Shown: positions 1-7,416 of the stretch, piece by piece
Layout: each line of letters opens with the position of its first letter
Position numbering within the stretch: position 1 is the first letter of the stretch
NCBI RefSeq assembly: GCF_016583645.1
Contig: NZ_NRRL01000037.1
Location: 1-40,748, forward strand
Direction of reading: 5' to 3'
DNA from: Rhodovibrio sodomensis
GTDB lineage: Bacteria > Pseudomonadota > Alphaproteobacteria > Kiloniellales > Rhodovibrionaceae
Length of the DNA: 40,748 nt
Translations under genes and position numbers: made by a program
The notes under the pieces: generated by a model
Databases searched by the model: none
What the model saw: the letters and a program-made list of their open reading frames with translations, nothing else
What the model was told of the DNA's origin: nothing

Positions 1-360
1 CGCCGCGGCGCCGGCGGTCCCGCCGCTGCCGCCGCCAGCGCCGGGCGTGGCCCCGATGGCGCTGAAGTCGAACGTAACCCGCGCCCCGATGTTGGCGTTG
101 TTGCCGGCGAAGAAGGACGCGCCGCGGCTGCCGGTCCCGACAACCCGATCGTCGTCGTCGATCGTGAGGTCGCCGGCGAACTGGAAGCGCATGACGTTGC
201 CGATGACCTGCGTCGTGAACGGCGTTCCGTTAAAGCTACCGCCGCTGGCGACGCCGTTGATCGTCCCGGCGTCCGTGTCGACGGTGATGGTTGCAGCCTT
301 GGCCGGCACGATCAGACACGTCGAGGCCATCAAGGCATACAGCAGCTTGCGAATGCACAT
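1..360 (-). CDS. Secreted glycine-rich protein, N-terminal part (cut by window edge)
   Basis: An open frame runs on the minus strand from an ATG at 360 to the window edge without a stop, giving 120 codons. It begins with a classic Sec signal peptide: MCIRKLL, a hydrophobic stretch, then VPAKA before ATITVDTDAG. A ribosome binding site (GGGAG) lies about 8 bases before the ATG. The mature part is low in charge and rich in G, T, N, A and S, with short beta-strand-like segments. It ends in a Gly/Ala-rich run (GAGGGSGGTAGAAA) at the edge. The composition resembles the start of large autotransporter- or PEP-CTERM-type extracellular proteins, but no domain is recognisable. The C-terminus, which would decide between a surface anchor and a secreted product, is outside the window. 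Confidence 0.72.
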   Translation of the reverse strand, partial: MCIRKLLYALMASTCLIVPAKAATITVDTDAGTINGVASGGSFNGTPFTTQVIGNVMRFQFAGDLTIDDDDRVVGTGSRGASFFAGNNANIGARVTFDFSAIGATPGAGGGSGGTAGAAA

Positions 361-809
361 TGCAGTTCTCCCTGGGGTCCGATTGGCTCGTCTCGTGCGC
401 TGGTCGAACGCCGCGCGGCGTCCCCCCTCGCGTCCGGCACGGGCGGCACTCCTCCTTGTTGTCGAGAGGTCGGGAACTTCGCCGTTCGACGATCGGGAAC
501 GCGTGGGTCTTCGGGCGCACGCCCAAGCCCCGCGGGTTACAGATCGCTTCGGGTCAAAAGATTTTGGAGCAAGATCCGGGCCAAAGACGAAGTTTCCGTC
601 TTTTCAACCGGCTACGCACCGCGCACGATTTGAATGCAAGTGTATGCCGAGGCCGACTGTAAGCCGATCGGACAGGCGTTTGGCGCTCAGTTGTAAATTT
701 CCATTCCGGCCTACTCAGGCCGGCCATGCCGCGGGACGGGAAGCGGGCAAGGCGCCGGGCCGGCTCGCCATGGGCTGGGCGGCCCGGCGGCCCATACGGC
801 TGATCGAAG

Positions 810-839
810 AGGCGCGGGTGGCCCACACCCGCGCCTTTG
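810..839 (+). terminator. Terminator-like hairpin inside the long intergenic region
   Basis: A perfect 11-bp stem (810-820 with 826-836, 5-base loop) is followed by TTTG. It looks like a rho-independent terminator for a plus-strand transcript, although the T run is short. No clear plus-strand gene ends before it; the only candidate is a 25-codon frame at 726-803 (MPRDGKRARR...), which lacks a good ribosome binding site. The hairpin may end an unannotated small RNA or simply be a relic. Confidence 0.4.
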
Positions 840-1288
840 CCGGTATAGCCCGGCGCGACGAAACGCCGCTGGCCGCTGGATGTTCCCCGTTGCCTCTTGG
901 GAATTCACGGCAGCTATCGGGTGTCGGTGGGTGCGGTCGCGGACGCCTCGGGAACCGCTCAGCCGCGGTTGCGAACGACACCGCAAGGGGCCTGTTCGCG
1001 ACAACGTCCTCGCGCCCGGGCTGTGGCGGGGGCAACCGGTTCCGCAGGCGCCAAACCGGGCGCTCAAGCCGATGTACGACCGGTTTCGCGCTTGTCGGAC
1101 GCGCGGCTTTGGACGCGCAAACGAAGGTCGGAAAATATTCTCGGGCCGCGATTCGGAAAGCGGCGTCGACGCCGCGCCCGTATTTCAGCATTACGATATA
1201 AACCGTTCGGTCGAACGCGATCGCGGCAGCCAGGACGACGGGGCGCAAATCGATAAATGCTTGCCGGTGAATCGCGCATCCGCGGCAA

Positions 1289-1325
1289 TTGACGGTTGAC
1301 GCTCGGTTCATCGTCCCCACTCTAC
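1289..1325 (+). promoter_or_regulatory. Possible sigma-70-type promoter of the betaine-type binding protein gene
   Basis: Two overlapping TTGACG hexamers (1289-1294 and 1296-1301) lie about 140 bases upstream of the gene. About 18 bases after the second one is a weak -10-like CTCTAC. The -35 match is good and the -10 match is poor, so the assignment is tentative. Confidence 0.25.
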
Positions 1326-1440
1326 TGCCGCGTGAGCACACGCCGCGTGGGAAGCGGTTGGATCGGCGTGCGGCAGCGAAGTTTTGTCGCGCGCCCCCCG
1401 ACGCAACCACGAACAGCCCAACGAATAGGGAGGCCGAGAG

Positions 1441-2322
1441 ATGAACAAACTGACCAGCGCTGGCCTGGCGCTCGCGATGGCCGTCGGCACGGCGGGCGCG
1501 GCGCAGGCCGAGGACAACGGGGTCGTCGAGATCGGCTATTTCAACTGGTCCGACGCCCTCTTCACCTCGCACGTCGTCGAGTACATCGTGCAGGAGAAGA
1601 TGGGTAAGGAGGTCGAGATGACGAAGGCCGATCCGGCCGCCGTGTATCAGGCGGTGGCGTCCGGCGATCTCGACTTCCACACTGATGCCTGGCTGCCGGA
1701 AACGCACTCCGACTATTACGATAGGGTGTCCCAGGACACCGTCAGTATCGGGCCGATCTACAGCCGCGCGCGGCTGGGTTGGATCGTGCCGGACTACGTG
1801 CCGGAGGATCAGCTGAGCTCGATCCAGGACCTGAAGTCCGAGGAGATTCGGGAAAAGCTGGACGGCCAGATCATCGGCATCGGCCCCGGCGCCGGCCTGA
1901 CCCGCCTGTCCAAGGACGCGATGAACGAGTACGGGCTGAAGGACGCCGGCTACCGCCTGGTCGTCTCCTCGGGCAGCGGCATGACGGCCGCGCTCAAGCG
2001 TGCGATCAGCAACGAGGAGTGGATCGTCGTGACCGGCTGGAGCCCGCACTGGAAGTTCGGCCGGTTCGATCTGCGCTACATCGACGATCCCAAGGGCGTC
2101 CTGGGCAGCATCGAGCGCGCGGACATCCTGGCGCGCGAGGGCTTCTACCGGGAGTTCCCGAACGTCTACGAGATGCTCGACCGGATCTCGATCCCGCTGG
2201 AGGACGTGCAGGCCGGCATGGATGTTGGCGAGCGCAAGGGCTATCCGACGGCGGCCAAGCAGTACGTCGAGAACCATCCGGATCTGGTGAACTTCTGGAT
2301 CACCGGCGAGATGCCGAACTAA
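1441..2322 (+). CDS. Glycine betaine/choline-type ABC transporter substrate-binding protein
   Basis: The 293-residue product belongs to the OpuAC/ProX family of periplasmic proteins that capture quaternary amines such as glycine betaine for an ABC importer. It has a Sec signal peptide (MNKLTSAGLA... AQAED, cleavage near residue 23). Tryptophans typical of the cation-pi box are visible in NWSDAL, DAWLPETHSDYY and VTGWSPHWKF, and the closing segment RYIDDPKG is family-typical. The ATG has a strong GGGAGG site 10 bases upstream. No permease or ATPase gene of this transporter type lies nearby: upstream is non-coding and downstream is a terminator. The gene therefore looks monocistronic, and the protein either serves a transporter encoded elsewhere or is a spare specificity subunit. 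The exact ligand (betaine, choline, carnitine or proline betaine) cannot be read from the sequence. Confidence 0.93.
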   Translation: MNKLTSAGLALAMAVGTAGAAQAEDNGVVEIGYFNWSDALFTSHVVEYIVQEKMGKEVEMTKADPAAVYQAVASGDLDFHTDAWLPETHSDYYDRVSQDTVSIGPIYSRARLGWIVPDYVPEDQLSSIQDLKSEEIREKLDGQIIGIGPGAGLTRLSKDAMNEYGLKDAGYRLVVSSGSGMTAALKRAISNEEWIVVTGWSPHWKFGRFDLRYIDDPKGVLGSIERADILAREGFYREFPNVYEMLDRISIPLEDVQAGMDVGERKGYPTAAKQYVENHPDLVNFWITGEMPN

Positions 2323-2349
2323 CCGTCGCCGGACGGTTGGCCTGAAGGA

Positions 2350-2379
2350 GCCCGGTCGCCTCGGCGGCCGGGCTTTTTT
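2350..2379 (+). terminator. Rho-independent terminator after the betaine-type binding protein
   Basis: A stem of about 11 bp, GC-rich and with one G-U pair (2350-2360 with 2363-2373), is followed directly by a run of six T. It lies 28 bases after the stop codon and is the cleanest intrinsic terminator in the window. Confidence 0.88.
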
Positions 2380-2691
2380 GCGGCTTTGGCCCCGTTCCGC
2401 CCCGAGGTGCCGACGACCGGCGCGGGCCAGCCCGAAACAACCGCGCCCGAAACAACCGCGCGAGACGGCGACGCGGCGGGCCCCACACACCGGCGGCGTG
2501 CGTCAAATCCACCTTTTCCGCGCGCCCGCACGCAAGCCGAATTGCTTACCCGCGGCGTGTTGTCTACCTTCTGCGCGGCGCTGGGAACGTCTTGCTTCGA
2601 AGAGACTGAAAAAGTCGGATACGCCGCACGCAACGCCGGCGGCGTGTTCCTGCGTCTTCCAATACGTCGCACACGGCAGGGGAGGTAGCTC
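2380..2691. other. Intergenic region upstream of the symporter operon
   Basis: This stretch lies between the terminator and the start of the symporter small subunit. No gene-like frame or convincing promoter consensus was seen. The region presumably holds the symporter operon promoter. The GGGGAGG ribosome binding site of the next gene is at 2679-2685. Confidence 0.45.
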
Positions 2692-2979
2692 ATGTCATCG
2701 CGCAACGAGCCCAAAGTCGGCTCGGTCGAGGAGGCCCGGCGGAAGTACTGGCGGGCCAACATACGTATCATCGTCTGGAGCCTGCTGGTCTGGGCGCTCG
2801 TTTCGTTCGGGTTCGGGATTCTGCTGCGGCCGCTTCTCAAGGGCATCGAGGTCGGTGGTACCGATCTCGGCTTCTGGTTCGCCCAGCAGGGCAGCATCCT
2901 CGTGTTCATCGTGCTGATCTTCAATTATGCGTATCAGATGAACAAACTCGATCGTAAATACGACCTCGACGAGCAGTAG
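2692..2979 (+). CDS. DUF4212 sodium/solute symporter small subunit
   Basis: This 95-residue protein has two predicted membrane segments, at about residues 24-46 and 62-84. It carries the family signature RKYWRANIRII near the N-terminus and NKLDRKYDLDE at the C-terminus. DUF4212 proteins accompany large sodium:solute symporters of the VC_2705 subfamily and are taken to be their small subunit. The large subunit follows after 15 bases, so the pair is almost certainly co-transcribed. The start is fixed by GGGGAGG 6 bases upstream. Its biochemical role is not established beyond this association. Confidence 0.93.
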   Translation: MSSRNEPKVGSVEEARRKYWRANIRIIVWSLLVWALVSFGFGILLRPLLKGIEVGGTDLGFWFAQQGSILVFIVLIFNYAYQMNKLDRKYDLDEQ

Positions 2980-2994
2980 GGCGGGCACCTCATC

Positions 2995-4785
2995 ATGGAT
3001 CAATACGTCATCAACCTGCTGTTCGTCGGCGCCAGCTTCGCGCTCTACGTCGGGATCGCGATCTGGGCGCGCGCCGGCTCGACAGCCGAGTTCTACGCCG
3101 CTTCGCGCGGCGTTCACCCGATCGTCAACGGAGCGGCGACCGCAGCCGACTGGATGTCCGCCGCCTCGTTCATCTCGATGGCCGGCCTGATCGCCTTCGT
3201 CGGCTACGACAACAGCTCCTACCTGATGGGCTGGACCGGCGGTTACGTGCTCTTGGCCATGCTGCTGGCGCCCTACCTGCGCAAGTTCGGCAAGTTCACG
3301 GTCCCGGAGTTCATCGGCGAACGCTTCTATAGCCCGACCGCGCGGATGGTCGGGGTGCTATGCCTGATCGTCGCCTCGATCACCTACGTGATCGGCCAGA
3401 TGACCGGTGTCGGCGTGGCGTTCTCGCGCTTCCTGGAGGTGTCGAACACCACCGGCCTGCTGATCGGCGCGGCGGTCGTGTTCTTCTACGCCGTGCTCGG
3501 CGGGATGAAGGGCGTCACCTACACCCAAGTGGCGCAGTACATCGTGCTGATTCTCGCGTTCACGATCCCGGCGGTGTTCATCTCGCTGCAACTGACCGGC
3601 AATCCGGTCCCGCCGCTCGGCCTGTTCAGCGAGCATACCGCGAGCGGGCAGCCGCTGCTCGCGCGGCTGAACGACGTCATCACCGACCTCGGCTTCGACA
3701 AGTATACCGCCCACGGCGGCAATACCCTGAACATGGTGCTGTTCACGCTGTCGCTGATGATCGGCACGGCGGGCTTGCCGCACGTGATCATCCGCTTCTT
3801 CACCGTGCCCAAGGTGTCCGACGCGCGCCTGTCGGCCGGCTGGGCGCTGGTATTCATCGCGCTGCTCTACCTGACCGCCCCGGCGGTGGGCGCGATGGCC
3901 CGGCTCAACATCACCGACCTGATGTGGCCGAACGGGACCGACGGCCAGGCGGTGCAGATCGAGACCATCCAGACCAGTCCCAAGTACGACTGGATGAAGA
4001 CCTGGCAGGAGACCAACCTGCTCGGCTTCGAGGACAAGAACGGCGACGGTCGGATCCAGTACTACAACGACCAAAACCCGCGGATGCAGGAGATTGCCGC
4101 GCAGAACGGCTGGGAAGGCAACGAGCTTACCAAGTTCAACCGCGACATCCTGGTGCTCGCCAATCCGGAAATCGCCAACCTGCCCGGCTGGGTGATCGGT
4201 TTGGTCGCCGCAGGCGGTCTGGCCGCCGCCCTGTCCACGGCCGCGGGCCTGTTGCTGGCGATCTCGGGGGCGGTTTCCCACGACCTTGTGCGCGGCGCGA
4301 TCGCGCCGAACATCAGCGAGAAGGGCGAATTGTTGAGCGCCCGGGTCGCGATGGCGGCGTCGATCGTGGTGGCCACCTATCTAGGGCTGAACCCGCCCGG
4401 GTTCGCGGCGGAGACGGTGGCGCTCGCCTTCGGCATCGCCGCGGCGTCGATCTTCCCGGTGCTGATGATGGGCATTTTCACCAAGCGGGTGAACAACCGG
4501 GGTGCGGTCGCCGGCATGCTGTCCGGTCTGATCTTCACCCTGGTCTACGTGTTCATGCACAAGGGCTGGTTCTTCATCCCGGACACGAACCAGTTCCCGG
4601 ACACGGTGGCGGGCTCGCTGTTCGGTTTGAAGTCGACCGCGATCGGCGCGGTCGGCGCGTTGGTCAACTTCGTCGTGGCGTTCACCGTCTCCAAGGCGAC
4701 CGCCGACACGCCGCAGGAGATCAAGGATCTGGTCGACAGTGTCCGCTCGCCCCGCGGGGCGGCCGCGGCCCAGGCGGATCACTGA
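2995..4785 (+). CDS. Sodium:solute symporter, VC_2705/acetate-type large subunit
   Basis: This is an integral membrane sodium symporter of 596 residues with about 13 hydrophobic segments, related to ActP-type carriers that import acetate and other short organic acids. Family features include ASRGVHPIVNGAATAADWMSAASF near residue 38, the GGMKGVTYTQVAQY segment and a late FGIAAASIFPVL helix. A hydrophilic insert at about residues 305-385 carries an EF-hand-like loop at residues 347-358 (DKNGDGRIQYYN), suggesting calcium binding outside the membrane. It follows the DUF4212 subunit by 15 bases. The DUF294 protein and the exonuclease downstream form a grouping I recall beside this symporter type in other proteobacteria. 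The substrate is inferred to be acetate or a similar acid and is not proved. A palindromic repeat follows the stop codon. Confidence 0.93.
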   Translation: MDQYVINLLFVGASFALYVGIAIWARAGSTAEFYAASRGVHPIVNGAATAADWMSAASFISMAGLIAFVGYDNSSYLMGWTGGYVLLAMLLAPYLRKFGKFTVPEFIGERFYSPTARMVGVLCLIVASITYVIGQMTGVGVAFSRFLEVSNTTGLLIGAAVVFFYAVLGGMKGVTYTQVAQYIVLILAFTIPAVFISLQLTGNPVPPLGLFSEHTASGQPLLARLNDVITDLGFDKYTAHGGNTLNMVLFTLSLMIGTAGLPHVIIRFFTVPKVSDARLSAGWALVFIALLYLTAPAVGAMARLNITDLMWPNGTDGQAVQIETIQTSPKYDWMKTWQETNLLGFEDKNGDGRIQYYNDQNPRMQEIAAQNGWEGNELTKFNRDILVLANPEIANLPGWVIGLVAAGGLAAALSTAAGLLLAISGAVSHDLVRGAIAPNISEKGELLSARVAMAASIVVATYLGLNPPGFAAETVALAFGIAAASIFPVLMMGIFTKRVNNRGAVAGMLSGLIFTLVYVFMHKGWFFIPDTNQFPDTVAGSLFGLKSTAIGAVGALVNFVVAFTVSKATADTPQEIKDLVDSVRSPRGAAAAQADH

Positions 4786-4793
4786 TTGAAGCA

Positions 4794-4835
4794 AGGGCAG
4801 GATGCTGAAAGGTGATTCCTTCAGCATCCTGCCCT
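4794..4835. repeat. Palindromic repeat, copy 1 (short variant)
   Basis: Near-perfect inverted repeat: 4794-4812 pairs with 4818-4835 with a single unpaired base. Its core GATGCTGAAAGG is shared with the copies at 8839 and 11111. It begins 8 bases after the symporter stop codon and forms a stem of about 18 bp. It could act as a 3' mRNA stabiliser or partial terminator between the symporter and the DUF294 gene. Confidence 0.85.
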
Positions 4836-4895
4836 GGCGCCAAAGACGGTGCGGCCGGCGGGCCGGGGCGAGCGTGCCCTGGCCCGTCTTCGCCC

Positions 4896-4955
4896 GCGAT
4901 GGATCGCCGGCCAGGCGGCCGGCATGCGATGGATCGCCGGCCAGGCGGCCGGCAT
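4896..4955 (+). repeat. Perfect 30-bp tandem duplication in a leader region
   Basis: Units 4896-4925 and 4926-4955 are identical. Each contains an inverted repeat (GCCGGCC...GGCCGGC) able to form a 7-bp hairpin. The second unit ends one base before the GGGAG ribosome binding site (4956-4960) of the DUF294 gene, so copy number could change the folding of the leader. Confidence 0.9.
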
Positions 4956-4967
4956 GGGAGAGCTTCG

Positions 4968-6800
4968 ATGACCGAGACGCCCGCGCTGTCGGAAGACGGC
5001 CTGCTCGCCTTCCTGCGCTCGGTCCATCCCTACGACAGTCTGGACGATACGGCGCTGGCGGACTTGGCCCGGCGGTTCGAACAGCGCGACTACGACGCCG
5101 AGACCGCAATTTATGCCCTGAACGACCCGCTCGACGGGCTGTACCTGATCTATGCCGGCGAGGTGGAGGTGCGCGACGCCCACGACGCGCCGGTGTCGCT
5201 GCTGGGGCCGCGCAACTCGTTCGGCGAGCGCGGCTTGCTGCGCGACGGCAAGGCCGTGACCTCCGCCAAGGCGGTGCGCGACACCCGGGTGCTGGTGCTG
5301 CCGCGCGCCGACTTCCAGGCGATGATCGCCGACAACGCGGCCGCCCGGCGGTTCTTCGACCGCTCCGGCCGGCGACGGCGCGACAGCGACGACCTCGGCA
5401 CCTCGCGGGTATCGTCGCTGATGGGCGGCACGCCGGTTACCTGCACGCCCGACACCCCGGTGCGCGAGGCGGCCCAACTGATGGCGGAGCGGCGGATCTC
5501 GTCGCTGTGCGTGGTCGAGGACGGCCGGCTCGCCGGGATCGTCACGGTGCGCGACCTGACCGGCAAGGTGGTGGCCCGCGACCTGCCGACCGACACCCCG
5601 GTGCGCGCGGTCATGACCGCCGATCCGCTGCATCTGTCGCCGCGCGCGATCGGCTCCGACGTGCTGCACGCCATGCAGGAGCGCGGCATCGGCCACATAC
5701 CGATCGTCGACGACGGCAAGCTGCTGGGGGTTGTCACCCAGACCGACCTGATGCGCTTCCAGGCGTTGTCGTCGGCGACCCTGGTGCGCGAGGTCGCGAC
5801 CGCCCAAAGCGCGGCCGAGATGGTCCCGGTGACCGCCCGCATCCCGCAGCTGCTGTCCCAATTGGTCAGCCTGGGCCACCGCCATGAGACGGTGACTCGC
5901 CTGATCACCGACATCGCCGACGCCGCCACCCGCCGGCTGCTGACCTTGGCGGAACGTGAGCTGGGCCCGCCGCCGGTGCGCTACCTGTGGCTCGCCTGCG
6001 GCAGCCAGGGGCGGCAGGAGCAGACCGGCGTGTCCGACCAGGACAACTGCCTGATGCTGGACGACAGCGTGAGCGAAGCCGACGACGCCTATTTCGAGCA
6101 GCTCGCCCGGTTCGTCAGCGACGGTCTGCACGCGATCGGCTACGTCTACTGCCCGGGCGACATGATGGCGACCAACCCCCGCTGGCGCCAGCCGCTCAGG
6201 GTCTGGCGCGGCTATTTCCGGGACTGGATCGACGCCCCCAACCCGGAAGCGCAGATGCTGGCGAGCGTGATGTTCGACCTGCGCCCGATCGGCGGCGCCT
6301 TCGAGCTGTTCGAGGGGCTGCACGGCGAGACGCTGAAGCGGGCCAGCAAGAACAGTATCTTCGTCGCCCACCTGGCGTCCAACGCACTCAAGCATACGCC
6401 GCCGCTGGGCCTGCTGCGCGGCTTCGCCACCATCCGCTCGGGCGAACACAAGCGCCAGCTCGACCTGAAGCATGCCGGCGTCGTGCCGGTGGTCGACCTG
6501 GCGCGGATCTACGCGCTGCAGGGGCGGCTCAAGCCGGTCAACACGCGCGCCCGGCTGGAAGCCGCCGGCGCGGCGAAGTTGATCAGCCAGCAGGGCGGTG
6601 AGGATCTGCTGGCGGCTTACGACACGATCGCGGAGACCCGGCTGCGCCATCAGGCCCGCCGGGTCGAGCAGGGTGCGCCGCCGGACAACTACATGGCTCC
6701 CGAGGAGCTGCCGCAACTGGAGCGCAGCCACCTGCGCGATGCGTTCGTCGTGGTCAAGGGACTGCAATCTTCCCTCGGCCATGGGCGCGGCGTCGGTTAG
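4968..6800 (+). CDS. cNMP-binding/CBS/DUF294 putative nucleotidyltransferase
   Basis: This 610-residue multidomain protein consists of a cyclic-nucleotide-binding-like domain (about residues 20-130, with LYLIYAGEVEVRD and NSFGERGLL), a CBS pair (about 145-275), and a DUF294 nucleotidyltransferase domain. A conserved C-terminal helical domain follows. The catalytic signature GSQGRQE (345-351) followed by D357 and D359 matches the GlnD/GlnE-type nucleotidyltransferase motif. The family is thought to modify a protein or make a nucleotide signal in response to adenylate or cyclic nucleotide levels; the real target is unknown. I chose the ATG at 4968 over an upstream frame start because GGGAG lies 7 bases before it and the earlier residues are repeat-derived. 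The position between a symporter and an exonuclease suggests control of organic-acid uptake. Confidence 0.9.
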   Translation: MTETPALSEDGLLAFLRSVHPYDSLDDTALADLARRFEQRDYDAETAIYALNDPLDGLYLIYAGEVEVRDAHDAPVSLLGPRNSFGERGLLRDGKAVTSAKAVRDTRVLVLPRADFQAMIADNAAARRFFDRSGRRRRDSDDLGTSRVSSLMGGTPVTCTPDTPVREAAQLMAERRISSLCVVEDGRLAGIVTVRDLTGKVVARDLPTDTPVRAVMTADPLHLSPRAIGSDVLHAMQERGIGHIPIVDDGKLLGVVTQTDLMRFQALSSATLVREVATAQSAAEMVPVTARIPQLLSQLVSLGHRHETVTRLITDIADAATRRLLTLAERELGPPPVRYLWLACGSQGRQEQTGVSDQDNCLMLDDSVSEADDAYFEQLARFVSDGLHAIGYVYCPGDMMATNPRWRQPLRVWRGYFRDWIDAPNPEAQMLASVMFDLRPIGGAFELFEGLHGETLKRASKNSIFVAHLASNALKHTPPLGLLRGFATIRSGEHKRQLDLKHAGVVPVVDLARIYALQGRLKPVNTRARLEAAGAAKLISQQGGEDLLAAYDTIAETRLRHQARRVEQGAPPDNYMAPEELPQLERSHLRDAFVVVKGLQSSLGHGRGVG

Positions 6801-6878
6801 GCTGAAATCCGGCGACGAACGGGCACGCACGCGCCGCCGGAACAAGGCGCCGGCCCGCTGGGGAGATGACGGGCATCC

Positions 6879-7403
6879 ATGCTGTTTGAACTGATCGCGA
6901 CGATCAGCGCCGCGGTCGGCGCCGCTGGTGTCGCCATCCTGCTGCGCCGCCTGACCCGGGGCTGGCTGGCCCGCTGGTTCGTGCCGGTCGCAGCTGGGGC
7001 CGCGATGCTGGGCGTGACCATCGTCAACGAATACACATGGTACGAGCGCACGCGCGACAGTCTGCCGGACGGCGTGGTGGTCGCGAACGTCCACCGGTCG
7101 CAGGAAATGTACCGGCCCTGGACTTACCTGTTCCCCTACGTCGACCGGTTCGCCGCGATCGACCGGGCCTCGATCCGCACGCATCCGGACCGGCCCGGGC
7201 AGCGGATCGTGCAGCTGCTGTTCTACGGCCGCTGGCAGCAACCCCGGCAGGCGACCATCGTGGTCGACTGCGCGCGCGGCTTGCGCGCCCGCCTGACCGG
7301 GGCGGTTGGCTTCGGTCCGGACGGCGAGCTTGCCAATGTCAACTGGCATAAGGTCGCCGCCGACGATCCGGTCCAGCGCGCCAGCTGCGCGGACCTGTCT
7401 TGA
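6879..7403 (+). CDS. Small membrane-anchored hypothetical protein
   Basis: The product is 174 residues. Two hydrophobic segments (about residues 3-23 and 32-51) are followed by a soluble part with many aromatics (YTWYERTRD, YRPWTYLFPYV). I do not recognise a domain. The gene lies 78 bases after the DUF294 gene and 13 bases before the exonuclease, in the same direction, so it is probably part of that operon. Codon use fits its neighbours. A GGGGAG site sits 13 bases before the ATG, slightly far but usable. It may be an accessory membrane factor for the flanking signalling proteins, which is inference from position only. Confidence 0.75.
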   Translation: MLFELIATISAAVGAAGVAILLRRLTRGWLARWFVPVAAGAAMLGVTIVNEYTWYERTRDSLPDGVVVANVHRSQEMYRPWTYLFPYVDRFAAIDRASIRTHPDRPGQRIVQLLFYGRWQQPRQATIVVDCARGLRARLTGAVGFGPDGELANVNWHKVAADDPVQRASCADLS

Positions 7404-7416
7404 TGGACACCCGCTG

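Larger units (their letters stand above)
361..1440. other. Long intergenic region, no convincing gene
   Basis: These 1,080 bases separate the minus-strand secreted protein from the plus-strand binding protein. Open frames cross it on both strands, but their products are Arg/Pro/Gly-rich, lack any recognisable motif and run on as shadows into the neighbouring gene. Base composition is less extreme around 540-710 than in flanking genes, as expected for non-coding DNA. The only structure I can support is a perfect hairpin at 810-836. The last 150 bases should contain the promoter of the betaine-type binding protein. Confidence 0.6.

Noticed and set aside
47..1201. A 384-codon plus-strand frame at the left end
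   Set aside because: It overlaps the antisense of the secreted protein, which has a signal peptide and ribosome binding site, and its remainder is low-quality Arg-rich text.
715..2490. A 591-codon minus-strand frame
   Set aside because: It covers the antisense of the betaine-type binding protein and runs on into non-coding DNA; no motif is present and codon use is not coding-like.
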